25,432 nucleotides of DNA, from positions 1-25,432 of the IMG/VR virus record IMGVR_UViG_3300032073_000222. The stretch is one strand, 5' to 3'. Both the position numbers and the translations under genes were made by a program. Source of the DNA: a virus. A model generated the notes under the pieces. The model saw only the letters and a program-made list of their open reading frames with translations. It did no database searches and had not been told where the DNA came from. Position 1 is the first letter of the stretch. Each line of letters starts with the position of its first letter. Of the stretch, positions 1 to 5,721 are shown one piece after another.

Positions 1-135
1 ATGAATATAGACTCTAGGGATAAACGTCCTACCTCTATGATTGCTTATACATACGATATGATGGGCAATAGAACTACATATAAGTTTAAGATGGAAGATA
101 TTAAAGTAGGTAACGTACACCCAAAGAAGAAATAA
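1..135 (+). CDS. Small hypothetical protein, possibly 5'-truncated
   Basis: The reading frame is open from the first base and stops at a TAA at 133-135, giving 44 residues that begin MNIDSRDKRP and end VHPKKK. The window starts exactly on an ATG, so this may be the true start or an internal methionine of a longer protein. No domain is recognised. The sequence is polar, with a lysine-rich tail. The next gene starts one base after the stop, which suggests co-transcription. Confidence 0.5.
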   Translation: MNIDSRDKRPTSMIAYTYDMMGNRTTYKFKMEDIKVGNVHPKKK

Positions 136-136
136 T

Positions 137-334
137 ATGAAAGTAATACTATATACAGCAATGGTCTTTATAGGCCTTATAATAGTTACAGGTATAGGCT
201 ATGCTATGATACAATTGTTTAATGATCTACTATATCAGGTATTTGTATATCCTGAACGTACATTAGGTATATCTATGGCAATACTCACTATATATAGCTT
301 TATCCTATATAGAAGAAGAAGATACAAGGCTTAA
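137..334 (+). CDS. Small two-helix membrane protein
   Basis: This 65-residue protein has two hydrophobic segments, about residues 4-27 and 43-58. They are separated by a loop containing YPERT, and the protein ends in a basic tail (RRRRYKA). By the positive-inside rule the C-terminus should be cytoplasmic, which makes a hairpin inner-membrane protein. Size and topology are compatible with a holin-like or membrane-modifying phage protein, but no family signature is visible and no lysis gene lies beside it, so function is left open. The start follows the previous stop by one base and has no SD sequence. Confidence 0.6.
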   Translation: MKVILYTAMVFIGLIIVTGIGYAMIQLFNDLLYQVFVYPERTLGISMAILTIYSFILYRRRRYKA

Positions 335-363
335 CCTTACTTACCCTTAATCTTGTCTAACCT

Positions 364-469
364 GGTCGGCATCCTGCCCTCCGGGTGATGGCATGTAGAT
401 ATCACTCTGATATAACACTGACAGTATAGTTCCCTAAAGGGTTGGTAATCTGCAAGATTCTGCCAGACC
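364..469. ncRNA. Candidate structured RNA in a GC-rich intergenic block
   Basis: The non-coding gap between two convergent genes (335-597) contains a block much richer in G+C than its flanks. Its ends pair: GGTCGGCA at 364-371 with TGCCAGACC at 461-469 (eight pairs, one bulged A). Inside lie several short hairpins. CATC (370-373) pairs with GATG (387-390) around CCC/GGG (377-379/383-385), although this helix shares two bases with the closing stem. ATATCA (399-404) pairs with TGATAT (408-413), CCC (432-434) with GGG (439-441), and AATCT (447-451) with AGATT (455-459). The result resembles a multibranch RNA. The strand is undecided, because inverted repeats fold on both. It does not fit a tRNA, having no T-loop motif or CCA-end geometry. 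No family is recognised. Confidence 0.35.
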
Positions 470-501
470 TATTCGCATAATTCCTACGATTTTTAGGTAT
501 A

Positions 502-532
502 TAGTAATATATATTTATATATGTTTATACAA
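502..532 (-). promoter_or_regulatory. Possible host-type promoter reading into 469-364
   Basis: On the minus strand TTGT (529-532) is followed after 19 bases by TATTACTA (502-509). This is the spacing seen at other candidate promoters here, but the -7 box is a poorer match to TAnnTTTG. Transcription would start near 496 and run through the structured block. The region is extremely AT-rich, so a chance match is quite possible. Confidence 0.2.
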
Positions 533-597
533 TAATATAAGATAACCAATATACTATAACAAGGATTAGTACATAAATTAAGGTAGAAATGTCTTTT

Positions 598-798
598 TTA
601 TTGTTCGTCTCCATATTTTTCTATCCATTTACGTGTTTTAATGGCCTTTTGCTTGGCTTTTCTCTTCTTCATAGAGGGTTTTATATACTCCTTCTGTTCT
701 CTAATGGATTGAATCTGTTTGGTATTACGGACTTTCTGTTTATACCTCTTTAAGGCTCTCGTTATCTGTTCACCTTTCTTTACTTTAATTATTAACAT
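598..798 (-). CDS. rpsU: Phage-encoded ribosomal protein bS21
   Basis: This 66-residue basic protein matches small-subunit ribosomal protein bS21 over its whole length without gaps. It has the MLII start, VK-GE, RALKRYK (residues 14-20), IKPS (39-42) and a lysine/arginine-rich helical tail. bS21 sits on the 30S platform near the 16S rRNA 3' end and anti-SD. Phage copies of bS21 are known from marine phages and metagenomes. In Bacteroidota, bS21 helps hide the anti-SD; from memory, Tyr54 in Flavobacterium johnsoniae is part of that pocket. Here the ungapped alignment puts Lys at position 54. The gene is second in a minus-strand pair, 30 nt behind the 59-aa gene. No SD precedes its ATG (upstream bases are AAATAACTTAT), whereas cellular flavobacterial rpsU reportedly has a strong one. 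Confidence 0.93.
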   Translation of the reverse strand: MLIIKVKKGEQITRALKRYKQKVRNTKQIQSIREQKEYIKPSMKKRKAKQKAIKTRKWIEKYGDEQ

Positions 799-828
799 AT
801 AAGTTATTTACTATATATAGGCTATCTA

Positions 829-1008
829 TCATGTGGTCTCTGAGATTATACCCTCTTTGACTAGTTCTCTCCATGCTAAATTATATACATCAGACTGTTC
901 AGACCATTTATGTTGCGGTGCCGACCGGATTTTCTCGGCTCTTTTAAGTAGCTCTTCTCTTTTACCTTGAGCGTGTGCAGCATATAACATATCTTCTACT
1001 TGTGACAT
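829..1008 (-). CDS. Small hypothetical protein upstream of bS21
   Basis: This 59-residue ORF (ATG complement at 1006-1008, TGA complement at 829-831) begins MSQVEDMLYAAHAQGKREEL and ends EGIISETT. It is charged and probably mostly helical, with a conserved-looking core around SEQSDVYNLAWRELV. Support for it as a gene is its position: it is the first ORF behind a good candidate promoter on the same strand, is followed after 30 nt by bS21, and fills a gap otherwise without coding. No domain is recognised. Co-transcription with bS21 is inferred, and a translation-related role would be guesswork. Confidence 0.65.
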   Translation of the reverse strand: MSQVEDMLYAAHAQGKREELLKRAEKIRSAPQHKWSEQSDVYNLAWRELVKEGIISETT

Positions 1009-1027
1009 ATGACTTTCTATATATTAT

Positions 1028-1058
1028 TTAATATAAGAACTTTTTGGTTAAAATCCAA
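1028..1058 (-). promoter_or_regulatory. Host-type promoter for the bS21 operon
   Basis: On the minus strand TTGG (1055-1058) and TATATTAA (1028-1035) are separated by exactly 19 bases. This agrees with the Bacteroidota housekeeping pattern TTTG-N19-TAnnTTTG, though the last G is missing. Initiation would fall near 1021, giving a leader of roughly 13 nt before the ATG at 1008. It overlaps the 5' end of the plus-strand gene that follows. Confidence 0.5.
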
Positions 1059-1571
1059 CAGATCTTGGGGAAATTTTTTGACAAATTTTTCCGTCTATAC
1101 AAACTACCTATTTATTATCAGATGAATAAGTTAGATCCACATACGTTATTCAGCATCTTTGAACAAGGTGACGAAGAGATTTACATAGAGCACGGTCAGC
1201 AAGATGTTCTTAAAAACCCTTTTGTCTTAATGGGTATGGTACTTAGAGGGTTAGAGAACTATAGGCTTATGGCTCTTATATATCATCGTAAGTACCCAGA
1301 GATGTTCGAAAGACAAGAAGGACATATAAAACACAAATACTACAATAAGCTTTACGGTTACCTCAATCGAATAGATATTAGACAATTAGAAATAGCCTAC
1401 CATGTAGGAGAAAGCTATTCTCGAGATGAAATCTCGTTAGCTTTAGACGAACTAACAAATTTCTTTATAAAAGTAGAAGAGTATGAGAAATGTGCTAAAA
1501 TAGTCGAATATAAAGAACTATTAGTTTTAGAAGAAGTCTACGATATAATCAACAAACCTTTCTTAAAATAG
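1044..1571 (+). CDS. Hypothetical phage protein, start uncertain
   Basis: The longest frame uses a TTG at 1044 (175 residues). The first ATG is at 1122 and would give 149 residues beginning MNKLDPHTLF. I favour 1122, because the TTG region overlaps the opposing promoter. The stretch between the two starts (ILGKFFDKFF and following) still reads like protein, so 1044 cannot be excluded. The body is helical and charged, with no signal peptide or membrane segment, and contains NPFVLMGMVLRGLENYRL and a tyrosine/lysine-rich middle. No family is recognised. It is followed by a weak terminator-like hairpin and then the promoter of the lipoprotein gene, so it is probably transcribed alone. Confidence 0.65.
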   Translation: MVKIQQILGKFFDKFFRLYKLPIYYQMNKLDPHTLFSIFEQGDEEIYIEHGQQDVLKNPFVLMGMVLRGLENYRLMALIYHRKYPEMFERQEGHIKHKYYNKLYGYLNRIDIRQLEIAYHVGESYSRDEISLALDELTNFFIKVEEYEKCAKIVEYKELLVLEEVYDIINKPFLK

Positions 1572-1576
1572 TCACT

Positions 1577-1604
1577 AAAATAGTTGGCTAACTAACTTAT
1601 TTTT
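1577..1604 (+). terminator. Weak terminator-like hairpin
   Basis: TAGTT (1581-1585) and AACTA (1590-1594) form a stem with a GGCT loop, followed closely by a T-rich run (TTATTTTT, 1597-1604). An alternative fold pairs AAAATA (1577-1582) with TATTTT (1598-1603). The stem is AT-rich and weak. It lies just after the preceding stop and overlaps the next promoter. Confidence 0.3.
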
Positions 1605-1614
1605 CGTATCTTTA
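1584..1614 (+). promoter_or_regulatory. Host-type promoter for the lipoprotein gene
   Basis: TTGG (1584-1587), then exactly 19 bases, then TATCTTTA (1607-1614). The -7 box matches TAnnTTTG at all but the last position. The predicted start is near 1620, leaving a leader of about 19 nt to the ATG at 1639. This is the best plus-strand match to the Bacteroidota consensus in the window. Confidence 0.5.
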
Positions 1615-1638
1615 ATTATAAATTAAAATAAAGGTTAT

Positions 1639-2280
1639 ATGATAATGAATAATAAAATTTCGTGGCAACTTCGCGCGTTTCGCGCGGCGGCGTCCTTGGC
1701 CATAATCGCCCTCATTTCCTCATGCGAAAAAGAAGTATTGATACCTAACACATGTGAAAGTGGTGATTGTGATGCATATATATTTAGTAACTATCCCGTA
1801 GACAGTAACGGTTATACACATGTAGATTTAGAGTGGAATAGTGTGTACGACCCGTATTTTACGTTAAACATTGAAGCATCCCGTACCTCTCCCGAATGGT
1901 ATTACAATGATCAACCCGTAGTGTCTGCTGAATTTGATACCGATAGTTATTACGTATTAGGTGATAGTTTAGCGTTTACTTTACCATTATACAACTCATT
2001 TACCGGTTTAGAAACGTATGAAGGTTACCCTATAGCTGTTCAAGACACTACAATTTACCTTAATCAATTCGAAGGAATGGTATTTCCAGTGGTACAAAAT
2101 GACACTAGAATATACTTCTCAGATGATTTTAACGGTAGATTTACCTCAAAACGTACAGTTGGACCTATTCCACAAGGGTTTTTAGGTGATACAATCACGG
2201 TTTATATGAAAGTATTATGGGATGCCGGTAACTATTCAGTAGAAAAGAGTGATTATATAGGAAAATATATTATAGAATAG
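1639..2280 (+). CDS. Secreted lipoprotein, probably surface-exposed
   Basis: This 213-residue protein starts with a classic lipoprotein signal: a basic n-region (K6, R12, R15), a hydrophobic stretch LAIIALISS, and the lipobox ISSC with Cys29. The next residues are EKE. In Flavobacteria and related Bacteroidota, acidic residues straight after the lipidated Cys act as a signal for export to the outer face of the outer membrane. The mature part is acidic, aromatic-rich and probably beta-structured. C39 and C44 (CESGDC) may form a disulphide. No family is recognised. A phage lipoprotein made from its own host-type promoter could mask the receptor and exclude superinfecting phage, as T5 Llp does; this is analogy only. 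Residues 11-29 are written in GC-rich codons unlike the rest. Confidence 0.8.
   Translation: MIMNNKISWQLRAFRAAASLAIIALISSCEKEVLIPNTCESGDCDAYIFSNYPVDSNGYTHVDLEWNSVYDPYFTLNIEASRTSPEWYYNDQPVVSAEFDTDSYYVLGDSLAFTLPLYNSFTGLETYEGYPIAVQDTTIYLNQFEGMVFPVVQNDTRIYFSDDFNGRFTSKRTVGPIPQGFLGDTITVYMKVLWDAGNYSVEKSDYIGKYIIE
1671..1687 (+). other. GC-only hairpin inside the lipoprotein signal sequence
   Basis: CGCGCG (1672-1677) and CGCGCG (1681-1686) flank TTT, giving a perfect six-pair G:C stem with a three-base loop, plus a possible T:G pair at 1671/1687. It lies 30-50 nt after the start codon, in the strongly GC-rich segment 1669-1725 of an otherwise AT-rich region. Confidence 0.6.
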
Positions 2281-2311
2281 TTGCCTTTCTGCTTTATTTT
2301 TAATATCTTCT
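2281..2311 (+). promoter_or_regulatory. Host-type promoter ahead of the HD/sigma-factor genes
   Basis: TTGC begins directly after the lipoprotein stop (2281-2284), followed by 19 bases and TATCTTCT (2304-2311). Initiation near 2318 would leave about 108 nt of extremely AT-rich, featureless leader before the ATG at 2426, so a closer unrecognised start is also possible. Confidence 0.35.
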
Positions 2312-2425
2312 ATATATGTTAATTATAAATTAATAAGTAATTAAGTAATATATTAAGTATTTAAATAATATATAATATAAATTAATAATATAATTAAATA
2401 ATAACTTAAAAGAAAAAGGATACCT

Positions 2426-3157
2426 ATGTTAAGTGCCGAAAATATACAAAAAAACTACGAAAAACACGTTAATATCATTAATCACTACATTGGTGATAGG
2501 AAAGATGCTGTTCTTTCTATGTTAAACCACATGGAAGACAATTATGTTATGGCTCCTGCCTCTGGACGTACTTGGTATCACAATGCTTTTGCTGGTGGTT
2601 ATGTAGACCATGTTAATAGGGTAATTCAGTATGCTTTAGAACAACATAAGTTATATGAAAAGATGGGCGGTAATATAGATTATACCGAAGAGGAATTAGT
2701 ATTCTCAGCTCTATTTCATGATTTAGGTAAATTAGGTGATGGAGATTCACCAAATTATATACCTCAGACCGATAAATGGAGGAGAGATAAACTCTCAGAA
2801 GCATATACATACAATGGAGATTTAGATTTTATGCTTATTCCAGATAGATCTCTATTTATCTTACAGAAATTTGGTATAAAAGTATCTCAAAAGGAATTTT
2901 TAGCTATTAGGTTACATGATGGAGTGTTTGATAAAGCAAATGAAGCTTATTTCTTTAGTAATATGGAATCCTCTAGACAAAAAACATCTATCATCTCAGT
3001 CCTACATACAGCAGATTTTTTAGCTTCTAAAGTGGAGTACGATATGTGGAAAAGAAATGGCGGTACTTCAACACCGAAAACTAACAAAACACAAACTTCA
3101 ACTGGCAGAAGAGTAAATTCCTCAAAAGGACTTACAGATATGCTTAAAAAATTATAA
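2426..3157 (+). CDS. HD-domain metal-dependent phosphohydrolase
   Basis: This 243-residue protein shows the metal-binding pattern of the HD superfamily: a first His in GGYVDH (H62), the HD doublet in SALFHDLGK (H98-D99), a further His in RLHDG (H164), and a final Asp in LHTADFL (D197). The C-terminal 35 residues are low-complexity and basic (TPKTNKTQTSTGRR). HD proteins hydrolyse phosphate esters, often nucleotides or cyclic nucleotides, with divalent metals. The substrate cannot be read from sequence; a role in nucleotide metabolism during infection is plausible. It has no membrane segment. It heads a close run with the next two genes (1 nt gap, then an overlap), ending in the late sigma factor. 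Confidence 0.8.
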   Translation: MLSAENIQKNYEKHVNIINHYIGDRKDAVLSMLNHMEDNYVMAPASGRTWYHNAFAGGYVDHVNRVIQYALEQHKLYEKMGGNIDYTEEELVFSALFHDLGKLGDGDSPNYIPQTDKWRRDKLSEAYTYNGDLDFMLIPDRSLFILQKFGIKVSQKEFLAIRLHDGVFDKANEAYFFSNMESSRQKTSIISVLHTADFLASKVEYDMWKRNGGTSTPKTNKTQTSTGRRVNSSKGLTDMLKKL

Positions 3158-3158
3158 T

Positions 3159-3479
3159 ATGAACATTAATCCTACTACATTTTACATAATTTCCGGAATA
3201 TTAGTTGGAATTACAATTATTTTATCATATATTATATATAATCTACTTAAGAAAGTAGAGAATTATGAAGATGTAACAACTAATCAAGCAAATTACTTAG
3301 TTAATGTATCTAATATAATAGTAGAATCACAAAAGCACCTAAACACACTTGACGAAAAAGGGGTTTTCAAGTCTGATGACGAGGTCGGTTATTTTTTTGA
3401 AAATTTAAAACTGATACAGAAAACGTTGGATCAATACCAACTACCCGAAAATTATGCCAAGAAAGAGATCAAAAGCTAA
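3159..3479 (+). CDS. Single-pass membrane protein with helical tail
   Basis: This 106-residue protein has one strong transmembrane helix (about residues 8-29, YIISGILVGITIILSYIIY) and then a charged helical, probably coiled-coil part (30-100) ending KKEIKS. There is no cleavable signal and no lipobox. The layout resembles small phage membrane proteins such as spanin-type or holin-associated subunits, but neighbours do not support a lysis cassette and no family is recognised. It starts one base after the HD gene stop, and its last 26 bases overlap the sigma-factor start, so the three are likely translated from one transcript. Confidence 0.65.
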   Translation: MNINPTTFYIISGILVGITIILSYIIYNLLKKVENYEDVTTNQANYLVNVSNIIVESQKHLNTLDEKGVFKSDDEVGYFFENLKLIQKTLDQYQLPENYAKKEIKS

Positions 3480-4158
3480 CTACTTTACAAAAGAAACTGA
3501 AGAATACATAAACAAATATAATGCCTCAGAAGATATTGAGTATAGAAACTCTATCTTTACCGAACACATCTACTTTCCCTTTTATAAACTAGCAGAGAAT
3601 ATTATACATACTTTTAAATTTTACTACACTGATGTAGATAAAATAGAAGATTTAAAGCATGAAATAGTCTCTATGTTACTTGAAGAGAAAATAATGAAAT
3701 TTGATAAAGACAATGGAGCTAAAGCTTATTCATACTTTGGTACGATTGTTAAAAGGTGGTTAATCAACTATAATAATAAGAATTATAAGAAACTAAAAAA
3801 GATAGGGAGTTTTGATGATATGGAAGACTCTTATGAAACTCCGTATATCAAGAACGAAGAACACTCTATATCCCTCAGTCAATTTTTAGATATGTATATT
3901 GACCATGCATATAGTATTTTAGATGAGGTATTTACTAAAGAAAGTGAAAGGAAGATAGCAGATGCTATATTAACTATATTTAGAACAAGACAAGATTTAG
4001 ATATATTTAAGAAAAAAGCTCTTTATATTTACATAAGAGAGATGACTGATTGTGAGACTCCACACCTTACTAAGGTAGTAAATAAGTTAAAAGAACAGTT
4101 TTACGTTCTATACGATAAATATAATGATGTAGGTTTAATTCGCACAAAAGAACTTTAA
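3454..4158 (+). CDS. 55: Late-transcription sigma factor, T4 gp55-like
   Basis: This 234-residue protein has the compact sigma region 2 arrangement of T4 gp55 and its relatives. A helical segment (about 63-80, KIEDLKHEIVSMLLEE) is followed by FDKDNGAKAYSYFGTIVKRW (83-102) and a basic patch (NYKKLKKI). In T4 the corresponding segment is [20 protein letters not shown]. gp55 directs host RNA polymerase to late promoters that have only a -10-type element. It needs the sliding clamp and co-activator gp33 for full activity. The C-terminus here (GLIRTKEL) does not resemble the clamp-binding tail of T4 gp55. The gene immediately precedes the structural block it would activate. The start overlaps the previous gene by 26 nt; a later start is possible but M1 fits the spacing. 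Confidence 0.8.
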   Translation: MPRKRSKANYFTKETEEYINKYNASEDIEYRNSIFTEHIYFPFYKLAENIIHTFKFYYTDVDKIEDLKHEIVSMLLEEKIMKFDKDNGAKAYSYFGTIVKRWLINYNNKNYKKLKKIGSFDDMEDSYETPYIKNEEHSISLSQFLDMYIDHAYSILDEVFTKESERKIADAILTIFRTRQDLDIFKKKALYIYIREMTDCETPHLTKVVNKLKEQFYVLYDKYNDVGLIRTKEL

Positions 4159-4161
4159 ATC

Positions 4162-4169
4162 TATTTATA
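4162..4169 (+). promoter_or_regulatory. Candidate late promoter box
   Basis: TATTTATA lies 11 nt before the ATG of the first gene of the structural block. No TTG-type upstream element is present at the expected distance, as expected for a gp55-dependent late promoter. The same octamer precedes two other genes (6573 and 18624). AT-richness makes chance matches common. Confidence 0.3.
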
Positions 4170-4180
4170 TATAAAAACGT

Positions 4181-4555
4181 ATGAGTACTGACAAAGAAAT
4201 ATTTAAAGGTAAATCTTTATCTGATCTTTTTGGCGAAATCTACGATAACTCTAAAGAGACTAAATCTCAAGTAAAAGCACTTATTGGAGAACTTAAACCT
4301 CTTATAGAGAATATCGGTGATGCAACATTAATTGTCCCTATGATTAAGGAGTATATGGAAATAGGGGTTAAGAATGATGACGCTTTAGTTAAACTTGCTA
4401 CCATTATACAAAGAATGGAAATAGCACAAGCTAAAGGTGCTACCGGTGAAGACTTTTTAGATTTTGATTCCTTACAGCAACTTTTAGAAGAATCTGAGGA
4501 TATCAAAGAAGAGTTAGTAGATAAACAAAAAGAAGAAGACGAAGAAGAACTATAA
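4181..4555 (+). CDS. Conserved-looking acidic helical protein, late region
   Basis: This 124-residue protein is mostly helical, with a hydrophobic centre (LIVPMIKEYMEIGVKN) and a very acidic end (EEDEEEL). The segment EDFLDFDSLQQLL (about 96-108) vaguely recalls the LDFL clamp-binding tail of T4 gp33 and gp55. Together with its place between the late sigma factor and the baseplate genes, this raises the possibility of a late-transcription co-activator. Evidence is thin: T4 gp33 is similar in size but shows no overall match that I can see. It could equally be a small baseplate or chaperone protein. The stop overlaps the next start by one base (TAATG). Confidence 0.7.
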   Translation: MSTDKEIFKGKSLSDLFGEIYDNSKETKSQVKALIGELKPLIENIGDATLIVPMIKEYMEIGVKNDDALVKLATIIQRMEIAQAKGATGEDFLDFDSLQQLLEESEDIKEELVDKQKEEDEEEL

Positions 4556-5721
4556 TGGCAAGAGAAAGAAAAGGCCCTGGATTAAAGAGTAGAGATCAAG
4601 CTGCATTATATCCCGTAAGAGTCATTGAGGTGATTGATGATAAGAATCATCCTATGTACGAGACTCTAGATATGAACCCAGACGAGATTGGTTCGATACT
4701 TTATAGACCTGTTGATACATCAGCAGGAGATACCTCAGATGAAGGAGATAAGGTATACACGGGACAGGCTTACCCTTTGAATCCTAGTATGAATACACTA
4801 CCTCTTAAGAACGAAGTAGTTCTTATAGTAAAAGCTCCTAGACGAAATCTTAGAGGAAGTGCAAACGATGCTGAAGATTACTATATGTCTGTAGTTAATA
4901 TACTCTCTCATCCTCACGTCAATGCATACCCTGTATTTGATGATCCCGGTGCTCCGGTAGAAATAGGAGAGGGTATAGACTTAAAAGACGATATAGCCCC
5001 TCTGCAACCATACCCTGGTGATTTTCTTATCGAGGGAAGGTTAGGACAATCAATAAGGTTATCTGGAGGGGCCTCTAAAGAGAATCCATTTACTGATGAT
5101 TCTAATAAAAATAAACCATTTACTTTTATAAGTAACGGAGTTACGATACCAGAAGGAGGTAACGGATTTACTCATGTATTAGAAGACATAGATAAAGACC
5201 CTGCTTCTATATATTTAACTTCTGACCATACTGTACCCTTAACCTTGGCAAATACAAAGAGAAAATCTTACGATAATGAACCTGATCTTCCATCAGCATA
5301 TAAAGGTGAGCAAGTAATAGTAAATGCTGGGAGGTTGACCTTTAATGCTAAAACTGATGATATATTACTTTCCAGTGTGAACTCTATAGGGGTGAATTCT
5401 AATACTGTTAACTTAGATGGTGATAAATTTATATGTTTAGATGCTGATAAAATATTTTTAGGCAGCAAAGCAAGAGAAATATCCGACGTAGGTAAACAAC
5501 CTGTAATGTTAGGACATGAAGTAGAGAGGTACCTACTAGACCTTATAGCGATAATAGAGGGTATGTGTAATGGAATGGTTAGCGCTGCAAACGGTGGAGG
5601 ACCTGTAGCAACAGTAAATTCAGCAGGAACGTCCGCTTTAACGCAATTCACCGGCTTAAAAGCTCAGATAAATCCATCAGGTACATCTAAACTAAAATCA
5701 CGTAAAACCTTTGTAGAATAA
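4555..5721 (+). CDS. 5: Baseplate hub/spike protein, gp5-like
   Basis: This 388-residue protein has the layout of a membrane-piercing spike. The N-terminal part (about 15-110) has beta-rich, OB-fold-like sequence with PLKNEVVLIVKAP. It continues through GDFLIEGRLGQSIRLSGG (about 160) into a repetitive beta-strand section (about 255-305) with short alternating strands such as LTFNAKTDDILLSS and NTVNLDGDKFICLDADKI, typical of spike beta-prisms or helices. It then has GKQPVMLGHEVERYLLDL. I see no lysozyme domain of the T4 gp5 kind. It would form the central trimeric spike under the tail tube. It sits just upstream of wedge genes and overlaps both neighbours by one base. Confidence 0.65.
   Translation: MARERKGPGLKSRDQAALYPVRVIEVIDDKNHPMYETLDMNPDEIGSILYRPVDTSAGDTSDEGDKVYTGQAYPLNPSMNTLPLKNEVVLIVKAPRRNLRGSANDAEDYYMSVVNILSHPHVNAYPVFDDPGAPVEIGEGIDLKDDIAPLQPYPGDFLIEGRLGQSIRLSGGASKENPFTDDSNKNKPFTFISNGVTIPEGGNGFTHVLEDIDKDPASIYLTSDHTVPLTLANTKRKSYDNEPDLPSAYKGEQVIVNAGRLTFNAKTDDILLSSVNSIGVNSNTVNLDGDKFICLDADKIFLGSKAREISDVGKQPVMLGHEVERYLLDLIAIIEGMCNGMVSAANGGGPVATVNSAGTSALTQFTGLKAQINPSGTSKLKSRKTFVE

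Noticed and set aside
364-469. tRNA or tRNA-like gene
   Set aside because: The closing stem is acceptor-like, but there is no T-loop sequence, no D-arm motif, the length (106 nt) is too great and the internal hairpins do not form a cloverleaf.
1078-1100. Sigma70 promoter TTGACA ... TATAC before the ATG at 1122
   Set aside because: The spacing between the boxes (12 bases) is far too short for an E. coli-type promoter, and the TTG-N19 pattern is not met.
5268-5651. Minus-strand ORF of 127 residues
   Set aside because: It is antisense to the spike gene, which has clear structural features; the antisense product shows no domain.
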